DNA of 16,932 nt. Origin: CAYVOX01 sp964453035. GTDB taxonomy: Bacteria; Chloroflexota; Anaerolineae; Anaerolineales; Anaerolineaceae. The position numbers were made by a program, and so were the translations under genes. Shown in pieces: positions 1 through 6,925 of this stretch; within the stretch, counting starts at the first letter, position 1; every line of letters begins with the position of its first letter. The notes beneath the pieces were generated by a model. It was not told where the DNA came from. It did no database searches and saw nothing but the letters and a program-made list of their open reading frames with translations. The stretch covers positions 1-16,932 of the forward strand of contig CAYVOX010000061.1 of assembly GCA_964453035.1 (NCBI GenBank), read 5' to 3'.

Positions 1-87
1 GCCCAGCGCATCGCGCCAGAAGGGTAAAGCTGCTTCCAGGTCAGCCACAGCAATCGCAATATGGTTCATTTTTGTAATTTTTGCCAT
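1..87 (-). CDS. mce: Methylmalonyl-CoA epimerase, N-terminal fragment (cut by window edge)
   Basis: Only the first 29 codons are visible; the gene runs off the left edge. After a short Lys-rich start the peptide reads MNHIAIAVADLEAALPFWRD, the first beta-strand and helix of the glyoxalase/VOC fold, with the metal-ligand His of the HIAIAV motif. Methylmalonyl-CoA epimerase interconverts the (2R) and (2S) forms of methylmalonyl-CoA, feeding the mutase encoded just upstream. The start ATG at 85-87 has an ideal Shine-Dalgarno (AGGAGG) 5 nt before it. The gap to the mutase stop is 20 bp, so the two are very likely cotranscribed. Other VOC proteins share this N-terminus; the specific name relies on the mutase neighbour and the typical motif. 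Metal-binding residues further along cannot be seen. Confidence 0.8.
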   Translation of the reverse strand, partial: MAKITKMNHIAIAVADLEAALPFWRDALG

Positions 88-92
88 TTTGT

Positions 93-98
93 CCTCCT
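93..98 (-). promoter_or_regulatory. Strong ribosome binding site of the epimerase gene
   Basis: A perfect AGGAGG on the minus strand, 5 nt before the ATG at 87. It decides this ATG over the second in-frame ATG six codons later. Confidence 0.8.
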
Positions 99-107
99 AA
101 TTAAAAT

Positions 108-1757
108 CTAAATCCATGCCGGGGGTTGATATTCCCCCCATGCCCTGCGCAGCACGCCGCAAATCTCGCCTAGCGTGATCCAGTTTTCAACGCAGGTGAT
201 GAAAACCGGCACCAGGTTTTCCTCACTGCGCGCAGCACTCTCCAGGTGAGCCAGCAATTCATTGGCGCGGTTGGCATCACGGCGCGCGCGCAGCGCTGCC
301 AGCCTGGCGCGCTGGCTCAACTCAATGGTCGGGTCCACCTTCAGCCGCTCGAGTTGCAGTTCCTCTTTCACCTGGTATTTATTCACCCCCACCACAATCT
401 GTTCATTCTTTTCCACCGCGCGCTGATATTGATAGGCAGCTTCCTGGATTTCACTCTGCATATAACCGTTTTCAATGGCGGCCAGCGCCCCACCCATCTC
501 ATCAATGCGGGTGATGTATTCCATCGCCTTGTGGACAATTTGATCGGTAAGGTTCTCAACCACATAAGAACCCGCCAGAGGATCAATTGTATCCGCCACG
601 CCGGATTCTTCGCCAATGATTTGCTGGGTACGCAGCGCCACGCGCACCGATTTTTCGGTCGGCAGCCAAAGCGCCTCGTCCATGCTGTTGGTGTGCAGCG
701 ATTGCGTCCCCCCCATGACGGCTGCCAGCGCCTGCAGGGTGACCCGCACCACGTTATTTTCAGGCTGCTGAGCCGTCAGGGAAGAGCCAGCCGTCTGCGT
801 GTGGAAGCGCAGCATCATCGAGCGCGGGTCTTTTGCGCCAAAGCGCTTCTTCATAATGTGGGCCCACAGGCGGCGCGCAGCCCGGAACTTGGCTACTTCC
901 TCAAGGAAGTTGTTGTGCGCGTTGAAAAAGAACGAAAGTTGCGGCGCAAATTCGTCCACCGTCATGCCAGAGCGCAGCGCAGCCTGGGTGTAGGCAATCG
1001 CATCTGCCAGCGTAAAAGCCACCTCCTGCACAGCTGTTGAGCCAGCTTCACGGATGTGATACCCTGAAATGCTGATGGTGTTCCATCTGGGGACCGCCGT
1101 TTTGCAGAACTTGAACACGTCTGTAATCAGCCTCATGGAAGGCGTGGGTGGGAAGATATACGTGCCGCGTGCCACGTACTCCTTCAAAATGTCATTCTGA
1201 ATGGTGCCACACAGGTGCTTGTCTTCCACGTTTTGGCGGCGGCCCACCGCAATATACATAGCTAACAGAATCGCCGCTGGTGCATTGATGGTCATGCTGG
1301 TTGAAACGTCTCCCAGGGGAATATCCCTGAACAGCGTTTCCATATCCTCCAGCGAGGAAATGGATACCCCCACCTTACCCACTTCCCCGCTGGCGATGGG
1401 GTCATCCGCATCATAGCCAATCTGGGTGGGCAAATCAAACGCCACCGAAAGGCCCGTCTGCCCCTGCTGCAACAGGAAGCGGTAGCGCCGGTTCGATTCC
1501 TCCGCCGTGGCAAAACCCGCATACTGGCGCATCGTCCACAGTCTCCCCCGGTACATGGTAGGCTGTGTGCCGCGGGTGAATGGATACTCGCCGGGGAATC
1601 CCAGGTCTTGCAGGTAATCCCGCTCAACTGGCAGAGCCACCCGGGGCATCACAATGCCGGATGAGGTTCGAAACTCACCTCTCCGCTCGCCATTTCTTTG
1701 CAGGGATTTCTTAAGCACTTCTTCTTCCCAACGCTTCAGTTCAGAATCAAAATCCAT
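108..1757 (-). CDS. mcmA1: Methylmalonyl-CoA mutase, catalytic (large) subunit
   Basis: A 549-residue protein matching the substrate-binding TIM-barrel part of coenzyme B12-dependent methylmalonyl-CoA mutase, which converts (R)-methylmalonyl-CoA to succinyl-CoA. Seen: the RGRLWTMRQYAGF motif (about 70-82), the GLSVAFDLPTQ segment (102-112), GTIQNDILKEY (184-194), PPTPSMR (203-209) and SGYH (231-234). Tyr79, Arg209 and His234 align by eye with the substrate-binding Tyr89, Arg207 and His244 of the Propionibacterium enzyme. This Tyr/Arg pair argues for methylmalonyl-CoA rather than isobutyryl-CoA (Phe/Gln). The C-terminal cobalamin-binding domain (DxHxxG) is absent and the protein ends with the ITLGEICGVLRRAWGEY tail, so this is the two-subunit form needing a separate B12-binding subunit, not seen here. 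The epimerase follows 20 bp downstream. A GAGGT Shine-Dalgarno lies 5 nt before the ATG. Confidence 0.95.
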   Translation of the reverse strand: MDFDSELKRWEEEVLKKSLQRNGERRGEFRTSSGIVMPRVALPVERDYLQDLGFPGEYPFTRGTQPTMYRGRLWTMRQYAGFATAEESNRRYRFLLQQGQTGLSVAFDLPTQIGYDADDPIASGEVGKVGVSISSLEDMETLFRDIPLGDVSTSMTINAPAAILLAMYIAVGRRQNVEDKHLCGTIQNDILKEYVARGTYIFPPTPSMRLITDVFKFCKTAVPRWNTISISGYHIREAGSTAVQEVAFTLADAIAYTQAALRSGMTVDEFAPQLSFFFNAHNNFLEEVAKFRAARRLWAHIMKKRFGAKDPRSMMLRFHTQTAGSSLTAQQPENNVVRVTLQALAAVMGGTQSLHTNSMDEALWLPTEKSVRVALRTQQIIGEESGVADTIDPLAGSYVVENLTDQIVHKAMEYITRIDEMGGALAAIENGYMQSEIQEAAYQYQRAVEKNEQIVVGVNKYQVKEELQLERLKVDPTIELSQRARLAALRARRDANRANELLAHLESAARSEENLVPVFITCVENWITLGEICGVLRRAWGEYQPPAWI

Positions 1758-1814
1758 ACCAGACCTCGAAAGGTTAGAATATCCAGCCCGTCAAAAATGA
1801 ACTTATCCATCTTG

Positions 1815-1822
1815 AGTATACC
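1815..1822 (-). promoter_or_regulatory. Candidate -10 promoter element of the mutase-epimerase unit
   Basis: GGTATACT on the minus strand, about 57 nt before the mutase ATG. It matches the GGTAnnnT pattern seen before most units in this window. No clear -35 hexamer is visible at 17 nt. Confidence 0.4.
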
Positions 1823-1855
1823 TGAACGCAAAAGAAAAGGCATTGGAAAATCATA

Positions 1856-1864
1856 TGGTAAAAT
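1856..1864 (+). promoter_or_regulatory. Candidate extended -10 promoter of the antiporter/PII-like unit
   Basis: TGGTAAAAT, an extended -10 (TGnTAnAAT). Transcription would start near 1871, giving a leader of about 32 nt that contains a purine-rich AGAAGAGAA stretch before the TTG start. It is divergent from the mutase promoter at 1815-1822. Confidence 0.5.
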
Positions 1865-1902
1865 TTGGACAAGTGTCCTGAATCTTACACAGAAGAGAAC
1901 CT

Positions 1903-3123
1903 TTGACCCCAATCCTCCAACTCACTTTCGTCCTGGCTGTCATCCTGTTCACGTCGAACATTGCCGGTCACATCAGCATGCGCCTTAAGCAACCCTCAGT
2001 GCTGGGCAGGCTGCTGGTGGGCCTGATCCTGGGCCCATCGCTCCTTGACCTGACTCATTTGCCCATCATCACCGATGCCCACCTGGGAGAAATCATCAAC
2101 GAACTGGCCGAACTGGGCGTGATGTTGTTGATGTTTCTGGCAGGTATCGAGCTTGAATTGCACGAATTACGGCGCTCTTCTCGCGTCGCGGCTTTAGCCG
2201 GGTCACTCGGCGTGGTGCTGCCCGTCCTTCTGGGTTATCTGACCGGTATCTGGTCCGGCATGGAACAATCCCACGCCATTTTTCTGGGGTTAACACTCGG
2301 CGCAACCAGCGTCAGCATCAGCGCGCAGACCCTGATGGAATTAAAAGTGCTGCGCAGTAAAGTTGGCCTGGGTCTGCTGGGCGCCGCCGTTTTTGATGAC
2401 ATCCTGGTCATCTTGCTGCTTTCCACTTTCGTTGCGCTCAGCTCAGGCGGCGCGGGGTTTGCAGATGTGGCCCTGGTGCTCGTCAAGATGGTGATCTTCC
2501 TGGCACTTTCGGTTGCGTTCGGCCTGTGGGTGCTGCCTCGGGTCAATAAACTCATCCATAAATTGCACATCAGCCAGGGTGTGGTCACCTTTGCGCTGGT
2601 CATCCTGCTGGTTTACGGCCTGGCCGCCGAACTGCTCGGCGGAATGGCTGCCATCACCGGCGCGTTCATTGCCGGGTTGATGTTTGCCCGCACCGGCGAA
2701 AAGCACGAGATTGAACAAAACCTCCATTCCCTGGCTTACATCTTCTTCGTGCCCATTTTCTTTGTCAACATCGGCCTGGTCGTCAACATACGCGACCTGG
2801 GCACTGGCGCATTATCCCTATTTTTGATTATTTCAGCCGTCGCGGTCGTCGGCAAAATCGCCGGAGCCGGCCTGGGTGCTCGGCTTGGCAACTACACCTG
2901 GCTGCAGTCACTCCAGCTTGGCATTGGCATGGTTTCGCGCGGTGAAGTTGGCCTGATTGTGGCCAAAGTTGGCATAGACCAGGGCTTGCTTTCTCAGGAG
3001 ATATTCTCCGCCATCGTGGGAATGGTCATCATCACTACCCTGCTTACGCCCATCATGCTGCGAGCCGCCTTCAAACAGCCGCACGCAGCCACCTCAGAAT
3101 CACCTGACCGAACGCCTGCATAA
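1903..3123 (+). CDS. CPA2-family monovalent cation:proton antiporter (Kef/NapA type)
   Basis: A 406-residue polytopic membrane protein, about 12-13 hydrophobic segments, of the cation:proton antiporter-2 family, which exchanges Na+ or K+ for H+ across the cytoplasmic membrane. Seen: QPSVLGRLLVGLILGPSLL (30-48), LGVMLLMFLAGIELE (71-85), LGATSVSISAQTLMEL (132-147) and the AAVFDDILVILLL segment with the family's Asp-Asp pair (Asp165-Asp166). GAFIAGLMFA and FVPIFFVNIGLV in the second half are also typical. It ends about 20 residues after the last membrane segment, so it lacks the C-terminal RCK/TrkA-N nucleotide-binding domain of KefB/KefC. The start is TTG at 1903; the next in-frame ATG (1978) would delete the first membrane helix. 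A PII-like gene follows after 16 bp. The transported ion cannot be told from sequence. Confidence 0.92.
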   Translation: MTPILQLTFVLAVILFTSNIAGHISMRLKQPSVLGRLLVGLILGPSLLDLTHLPIITDAHLGEIINELAELGVMLLMFLAGIELELHELRRSSRVAALAGSLGVVLPVLLGYLTGIWSGMEQSHAIFLGLTLGATSVSISAQTLMELKVLRSKVGLGLLGAAVFDDILVILLLSTFVALSSGGAGFADVALVLVKMVIFLALSVAFGLWVLPRVNKLIHKLHISQGVVTFALVILLVYGLAAELLGGMAAITGAFIAGLMFARTGEKHEIEQNLHSLAYIFFVPIFFVNIGLVVNIRDLGTGALSLFLIISAVAVVGKIAGAGLGARLGNYTWLQSLQLGIGMVSRGEVGLIVAKVGIDQGLLSQEIFSAIVGMVIITTLLTPIMLRAAFKQPHAATSESPDRTPA

Positions 3124-3139
3124 ACTTGGGAGATCAGAT

Positions 3140-3502
3140 ATGTTTTTCATCCTGCTTGTCCTCCACGATAACAGCCAGCTTGAAGAAGTGCTGGATGCCT
3201 GGGAAGAAGCCGGCGCGCCCGGCGTTACCATTTTACCCAGCAGCGGCATGGTGCGTTTGAGAAACAACCACCCCCTTGATGAGGATATCCCCCTCATGCC
3301 GAGCCTGAATGATTTCTTCAACCCATCTGAGGAGCATAACAGCACCCTGTTTACCATCGTCAAAGGCGAAGAAATGGTGGATAAAATCGTCTCCGCAACC
3401 GAAAAGGTCACCGGAGACCTGGATTTGCCCAACACCGGCATCCTGGTGGTGCTGCCGGTAGTGCGCGCCTACGGTTTAAAACGCAAGCAGCAACCTGAAT
3501 AG
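3140..3502 (+). CDS. Small PII-like (nitrogen-regulatory-protein-fold) protein, probable antiporter regulator
   Basis: A 120-residue soluble protein. Its layout fits a PII-like beta-alpha-beta, loop, beta-alpha-beta fold: strand FFILLVLHD (2-10), helix 11-25, strand GVTILPSSG (28-36), a long loop (37-67) at the place of the PII T-loop, strand LFTIVKG (70-76), helix 77-93, and strand TGILVVLPVVRAYGL (99-113), which resembles the last strand of PII proteins. The PII uridylylation tyrosine motif and the canonical ATP-binding residues are not recognisable, so it is PII-like rather than GlnB/GlnK. It starts 16 bp after the antiporter stop, with a GGGAG ribosome site. PII-like proteins often sit beside transporters and gate them in response to nucleotides; that it controls this antiporter is an inference from position. 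CutA or DUF3240-like folds are alternatives. Confidence 0.75.
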   Translation: MFFILLVLHDNSQLEEVLDAWEEAGAPGVTILPSSGMVRLRNNHPLDEDIPLMPSLNDFFNPSEEHNSTLFTIVKGEEMVDKIVSATEKVTGDLDLPNTGILVVLPVVRAYGLKRKQQPE

Positions 3503-3527
3503 TCATCTATTCCCGGCGGCTTTTCTG

Positions 3528-3536
3528 TGGTAAAAT
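3528..3536 (+). promoter_or_regulatory. Candidate extended -10 promoter of rplI
   Basis: TGGTAAAAT, identical to the element at 1856-1864. The transcript would start near 3543 and carry a leader of about 65 nt that begins in a possible hairpin. Confidence 0.5.
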
Positions 3537-3542
3537 CCACCC

Positions 3543-3575
3543 GCTCAGGGCGTTGTACCCTTCGCCCGGCAGAGC
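3543..3575 (+). promoter_or_regulatory. Possible stem-loop at the 5' end of the rplI mRNA leader
   Basis: GCTC (3543-3546) can pair with GAGC (3572-3575), and GGGCG (3548-3552) with CGCCC (3563-3567), around a 10-nt loop and an asymmetric interior loop. It would lie at the very 5' end of the predicted transcript. It could protect the mRNA or serve in autogenous control, but no known L9 leader structure is recognised. Confidence 0.3.
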
Positions 3576-3607
3576 AAATCAATTAATTACCGAAAGGGCT
3601 TGAAGAA

Positions 3608-4093
3608 ATGAAAGTACTGCTTCTTAAAGATGTATACAAACTGGGCCGCGCCGGCGATGTTAAACGCGTCGCTGATGGTTACGGCCGCAACTACCTGATG
3701 CCGCAGGGTCTGGCGGTGCTGGCCACCCCCGGCGCCCTCAAGCAGGTAGAGACGATTAAAGCTCAGGCCACCCAACGCCGCGCCGCGCTGAACAACGAGC
3801 TGAGCAGCGTTGCCGAAGTGGTTAAAGGCCAGGTGGTGTTGTTTGCCAGCCGCGCCGGCGAAACAGGCAAGTTGTACGGCTCCATCACACCCGCGATGAT
3901 TGCCGATACGCTCAACACTCGCCTCAATCTCAAGATTGACCGCCGCCAGGTTGAAGTTGAACCCATCCGCACGCTCGGCGAGCACATTGCCCGCATTCAC
4001 CTGACCGTTGACCTCAACCCCGAGGTCAAAGTGATTGTGCATCGCGAGGGCGAAGTGCCTGTTTTGCCCGCCAGCCAACCCAAGGCCGAGTAA
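3608..4093 (+). CDS. rplI: Ribosomal protein L9 (bL9)
   Basis: A 161-residue protein, slightly longer than the usual 148-150. The N-terminal 23S rRNA-binding domain (1-50) carries the signature LLLKDVYKLGRAGDVKRVADGY, then GRNYLMPQGLA; a long connecting helix (about 45-75) and the C-terminal domain (about 80-150, with KLYGSIT and VEVEPIRTLGEH) follow. L9 binds domain V of 23S rRNA at the base of the L1 stalk and helps maintain reading-frame fidelity. The ATG at 3608 is preceded by GAAAGGG and GAAG purine stretches. The gene stands alone: the usual rpsF, ssb and rpsR partners are not beside it. It has its own promoter-like box and is closed by a strong terminator. The last ten residues, rich in Pro/Gln/Lys, are an extension beyond the domain. 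Confidence 0.97.
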   Translation: MKVLLLKDVYKLGRAGDVKRVADGYGRNYLMPQGLAVLATPGALKQVETIKAQATQRRAALNNELSSVAEVVKGQVVLFASRAGETGKLYGSITPAMIADTLNTRLNLKIDRRQVEVEPIRTLGEHIARIHLTVDLNPEVKVIVHREGEVPVLPASQPKAE

Positions 4094-4123
4094 ATACCTC
4101 TGTCACAAATTTTGAAAACAAGG

Positions 4124-4165
4124 CCGGCCTGTCCCAGCCCAATGGCTGGCAGGCCGGTTTCTGTT
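4124..4165 (+). terminator. Rho-independent terminator after rplI
   Basis: The stem pairs CCGGCCTG (4124-4131) with CAGGCCGG (4150-4157) and CCAGCC (4134-4139) with GGCTGG (4144-4149), with a 2-nt bulge and a 4-nt loop (CAAT). It is followed by TTTCTGTT. This is the clearest terminator in the window. Its right arm abuts the promoter of the next gene. Confidence 0.85.
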
Positions 4166-4169
4166 AACC

Positions 4170-4178
4170 GGGTAAAAT
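4170..4178 (+). promoter_or_regulatory. -10 promoter element of the rodZ-like gene, implying a leaderless mRNA
   Basis: GGGTAAAAT, with the TAAAAT hexamer ending at 4178 and the ATG at 4185. The expected start of transcription (6-7 nt after the -10) coincides with the A of the ATG. There is no ribosome binding site. The -35 position falls inside the terminator's right arm. Confidence 0.55.
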
Positions 4179-4184
4179 AAGAGC

Positions 4185-5561
4185 ATGAGTGAGAGCATCG
4201 GCGAGCAACTGCGCAAGGCGCGCCTTGAAAAACAACTGAGCGTGGAAAACGTAGCCCAGGCTCTGCATATCCGCGTCAAATACATTGAAGCCCTGGAAAC
4301 CAACCGCTGCGATTTATTGCCCTCGCAGGTACAGGCCAAAGGATTCCTTCGTCTTTATGCAGGCTTTCTGGGTCTCTCCGCCCAGCCGCTGCTCGATCTA
4401 TTGGATGGAAAAACGCCCCCACCCCCTCCACCGGCGCCGCCCGCTCCCCCGCTCCCGCTTCCGATAGGTGAGGGCACCGAGGCTTCCTTTCAACCTCCCA
4501 CGCCTCAGCCGGTCGAGTCTGCTCCAACCCCATCTCCGCTTCCGGAAAAATCATCCGAGCCTTCTCAACTCTCCTTCAGGGAAATTGGGCGCGTACTCAA
4601 CGAACGCCGCAATGCTCTTAACCTGACGCTCGAAGAAGTTGAGCGCTTCACGCATGTGCGCCTTCATTACCTCAAGGCGCTCGAAGAAGGCCGCCTGGAG
4701 GATTTGCCCTCGCCCGTGCAGGGTCGTGGGATGTTGAACAACTACGCGCATTTCCTCAACCTGGATGCTGAGGAGCTGCTCAACAACTTTGCCGAGGGGT
4801 TACAATCGCGCCGCGAAGAGCGCCTGCTGCCCCCGCAAAAATCCACCCCGGGCAGCCCCAACGCGGAGGCTCGAAAACCCGCCAAAAAACGCCCGGCAAT
4901 CTCCAGCCGCTGGACGCGCCTGGTTACCCCCGACCTCATCATCGTTGGCACGGTCATCATCGGGTTGCTTTTATTTGCCGCCTGGAGCGCCTCCCAGGTT
5001 TCCTCACGCCAGCAGGCCAACAACCAGGTCACCCCGCTTTCCATCGCAGATGTGCTGTTGAGTTCCTCTCCACAGGCGCAACTGCCCACCAGGTCCGCCA
5101 CGCCCCCGCCCAATATCGGCACGCGCCAGCCGCAAACCGCTGTCAGCACTCAGGTTGGCGGGGCTACCCTGGCACTGACCGGGACGGTTCCCATCACCGG
5201 CAGCGGCGCGCTGCAAATCTACATCGTCGCCACGCAGCGTACTTACTTGCGGGTCACCGCCGATAACCGTATTATCTATGATGAACGCCTGGTACCCGGC
5301 AACGCCTACGCTTTTGCCGGTGACCGCACCATCGAGGTTCTCATCAGCAACGCTGCTGGCGTGCAAATCTTCTATGGACAAAAAGATCTGGGGAACCTGG
5401 GCGTGGTCGGTGAAGTTAAACGCATTTTGTTCACCCGCGAGGGTGTGATTACCCCCACGCTGGCCTTCAGCGCCACGCCTTCTCGCACGCCGCTCCCCAG
5501 CGCCACGCTCAAACCCTCGCCCACCGCCCCTACCGCCACCATTACACCGTTCATTCCCTGA
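4185..5561 (+). CDS. RodZ-like membrane protein with two tandem helix-turn-helix domains
   Basis: A 458-residue single-pass membrane protein. Residues 1-75 form a RodZ-type helix-turn-helix (GEQLRKARLEKQLSVENVAQ, then LHIRVKYIEALE). A Pro-rich linker (78-127) includes a run of six prolines. Residues 129-205 form a second, diverged copy (REIGRVLNERRNALNLTLEE, then THVRLHYLKALEEG). A basic stretch (230-246) precedes the membrane helix (about 251-268). A Thr/Ser/Pro-rich spacer then leads to a C-terminal beta-rich domain (about 342-418) like DUF4115 of RodZ, and a Thr/Pro-rich tail. RodZ anchors MreB to the membrane and directs elongation; ordinary RodZ has one such domain. The predicted leaderless start fixes the ATG. 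rimO follows 5 bp downstream. A membrane-bound regulator is an alternative role. Confidence 0.82.
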   Translation: MSESIGEQLRKARLEKQLSVENVAQALHIRVKYIEALETNRCDLLPSQVQAKGFLRLYAGFLGLSAQPLLDLLDGKTPPPPPPAPPAPPLPLPIGEGTEASFQPPTPQPVESAPTPSPLPEKSSEPSQLSFREIGRVLNERRNALNLTLEEVERFTHVRLHYLKALEEGRLEDLPSPVQGRGMLNNYAHFLNLDAEELLNNFAEGLQSRREERLLPPQKSTPGSPNAEARKPAKKRPAISSRWTRLVTPDLIIVGTVIIGLLLFAAWSASQVSSRQQANNQVTPLSIADVLLSSSPQAQLPTRSATPPPNIGTRQPQTAVSTQVGGATLALTGTVPITGSGALQIYIVATQRTYLRVTADNRIIYDERLVPGNAYAFAGDRTIEVLISNAAGVQIFYGQKDLGNLGVVGEVKRILFTREGVITPTLAFSATPSRTPLPSATLKPSPTAPTATITPFIP

Positions 5562-5566
5562 TTCTT

Positions 5567-6919
5567 ATGCCAAAATCCACTCCTAAGTCTTTCTACCTGG
5601 TATCTCTGGGCTGCGCTAAAAACACCGTCGATTCCGAGTCGATGGCCGCACTATTAGAACAATCCGGTTACCAGGCTGCTGAAAAGCCCAACCGCGCCAG
5701 CATTCTGATTGTCAACACCTGCGGGTTCATCGCACCGGCGAGGGATGAATCCTACCAGGTTCTGGCAGAACTGGCTGCCCAGAAGAAACCCGGGCAGATG
5801 TTAATTGCCGCGGGCTGCCTCACTGAGCGTTACCGGCAGGAGATTGTTAATCGCGTCCCCGAGGTGGATGGCATCCTGGGTACCCGGCGCTGGATGGATA
5901 TTGTTGACGTGGTTCAAACCCTGCGCTCCAGTCAGCCGCACCCTAAAACCCTCTATCACCTGCCGGATGCGCCCACCGTTGGAACAGATGAGCGCGGCGT
6001 GCTGCGCGCCGCCGTGCAGGGCAGCAGTGCTTACCTAAAAATTGCAGACGGCTGCCGCCGCCCGTGCGCTTTTTGCGCCATTCCGCTCATCAAGGGCACC
6101 GCGGTCTCGCGCCCGCCTCAGACCATCTTCTCAGAAGCGCTGGCCCTGCAAGAAATGGGCATTCAGGAGGTTAACCTGATTGCCCAGGACACGACCGATT
6201 ACGGTCACGACCTGGGACTTAAGGACGGATTGGCGGAATTACTGGAAAAGATGGTTACTGTCGCGCCGCGCATTCCGTGGATTCGCGTGCTGTATGCCTA
6301 TCCCGGCTATGTGACCGACCGACTCATCGAGGTTATGGCTAGCCATCCCCAAATCCTGCCTTATCTCGATATCCCTCTGCAGCACGCCCACCCTGAAATG
6401 CTTAAACGCATGCGCCGCCCGGCCAATATGGAATGGGTTTACAGCACACTATCCAAAATGCGCGCCACCCTGCCGGAACTGGCGCTGCGCACCACCTTTA
6501 TCGTTGGTTACCCCGGCGAAACTGAGACCGAATTCCAGGCCCTTCTGGATTTTCTCGCCGAGATTAAATTTGACCACGTAGGCGCCTTCACCTTCTCTTT
6601 TGAGCCGGGTACAGCCAGTGAACCGCTCGGCGACCCCATCCCTGCGGATGTCAAAGCCAGCCGCCTGGAACGATTGATGCTGTTGCAACAGGGCATCTCC
6701 CTGGCCCGCAACCAGAGCTTTATTGGTAAAACCCTGCCGGTGCTGGTTGAAGGGTATGACCAGGGCATCTCGGTGGGCCGCTCCTACCGCGACGCACCCG
6801 AGATCGATGGTCTGGTGCTAATCGAAGGCTGCGCCCCGGTCGGCGAGATTGTACCCGTGCAGATAAGCGGCGCCATGGCGCATGACCTGATGGGGCGATT
6901 GGCTGTCGAAGCGGCGTAA
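5567..6919 (+). CDS. rimO: Ribosomal protein S12 methylthiotransferase RimO
   Basis: A 450-residue radical-SAM enzyme, the normal length for RimO, which adds a methylthio group to the conserved Asp of ribosomal protein S12. The N-terminal MTTase domain (about 8-125) carries the three auxiliary-cluster cysteines: Cys16 (SLGCAKNTVDSE), Cys52 (NTCGFI) and Cys84 (AGCLTERY). The radical-SAM domain has Cys163, Cys167 and Cys170 (GCRRPCAFCAIP). YLDIPLQHA, TTFIVGYPGETETEF and FSFEPGTAS follow, then a C-terminal TRAM domain (about 380-446). The S12-type rather than tRNA (MiaB) type is favoured by NTVDSE, the AIPLIKG segment and PLQHA. It starts 5 bp after the rodZ-like stop without a clear ribosome site, so translational coupling is likely; the GT-C transferase follows after 6 bp. 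Confidence 0.94.
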   Translation: MPKSTPKSFYLVSLGCAKNTVDSESMAALLEQSGYQAAEKPNRASILIVNTCGFIAPARDESYQVLAELAAQKKPGQMLIAAGCLTERYRQEIVNRVPEVDGILGTRRWMDIVDVVQTLRSSQPHPKTLYHLPDAPTVGTDERGVLRAAVQGSSAYLKIADGCRRPCAFCAIPLIKGTAVSRPPQTIFSEALALQEMGIQEVNLIAQDTTDYGHDLGLKDGLAELLEKMVTVAPRIPWIRVLYAYPGYVTDRLIEVMASHPQILPYLDIPLQHAHPEMLKRMRRPANMEWVYSTLSKMRATLPELALRTTFIVGYPGETETEFQALLDFLAEIKFDHVGAFTFSFEPGTASEPLGDPIPADVKASRLERLMLLQQGISLARNQSFIGKTLPVLVEGYDQGISVGRSYRDAPEIDGLVLIEGCAPVGEIVPVQISGAMAHDLMGRLAVEAA

Positions 6920-6925
6920 TCGGCC

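Noticed and set aside
246..1040. 264-codon open frame antisense to the mutase
   Set aside because: It has no recognisable domain, is His/Arg-rich as expected for an antisense shadow, and the sense strand is an undoubted mutase.
108..1757. Isobutyryl-CoA or 2-hydroxyisobutyryl-CoA mutase
   Set aside because: Tyr79 and Arg209 match methylmalonyl-CoA mutase; the isobutyryl enzymes have Phe/Gln and the hydroxyisobutyryl enzymes have Ile at the Tyr position.
3587..4078. 163-codon open frame antisense to rplI
   Set aside because: It mirrors the codon pattern of a clear L9 gene and has no family features.
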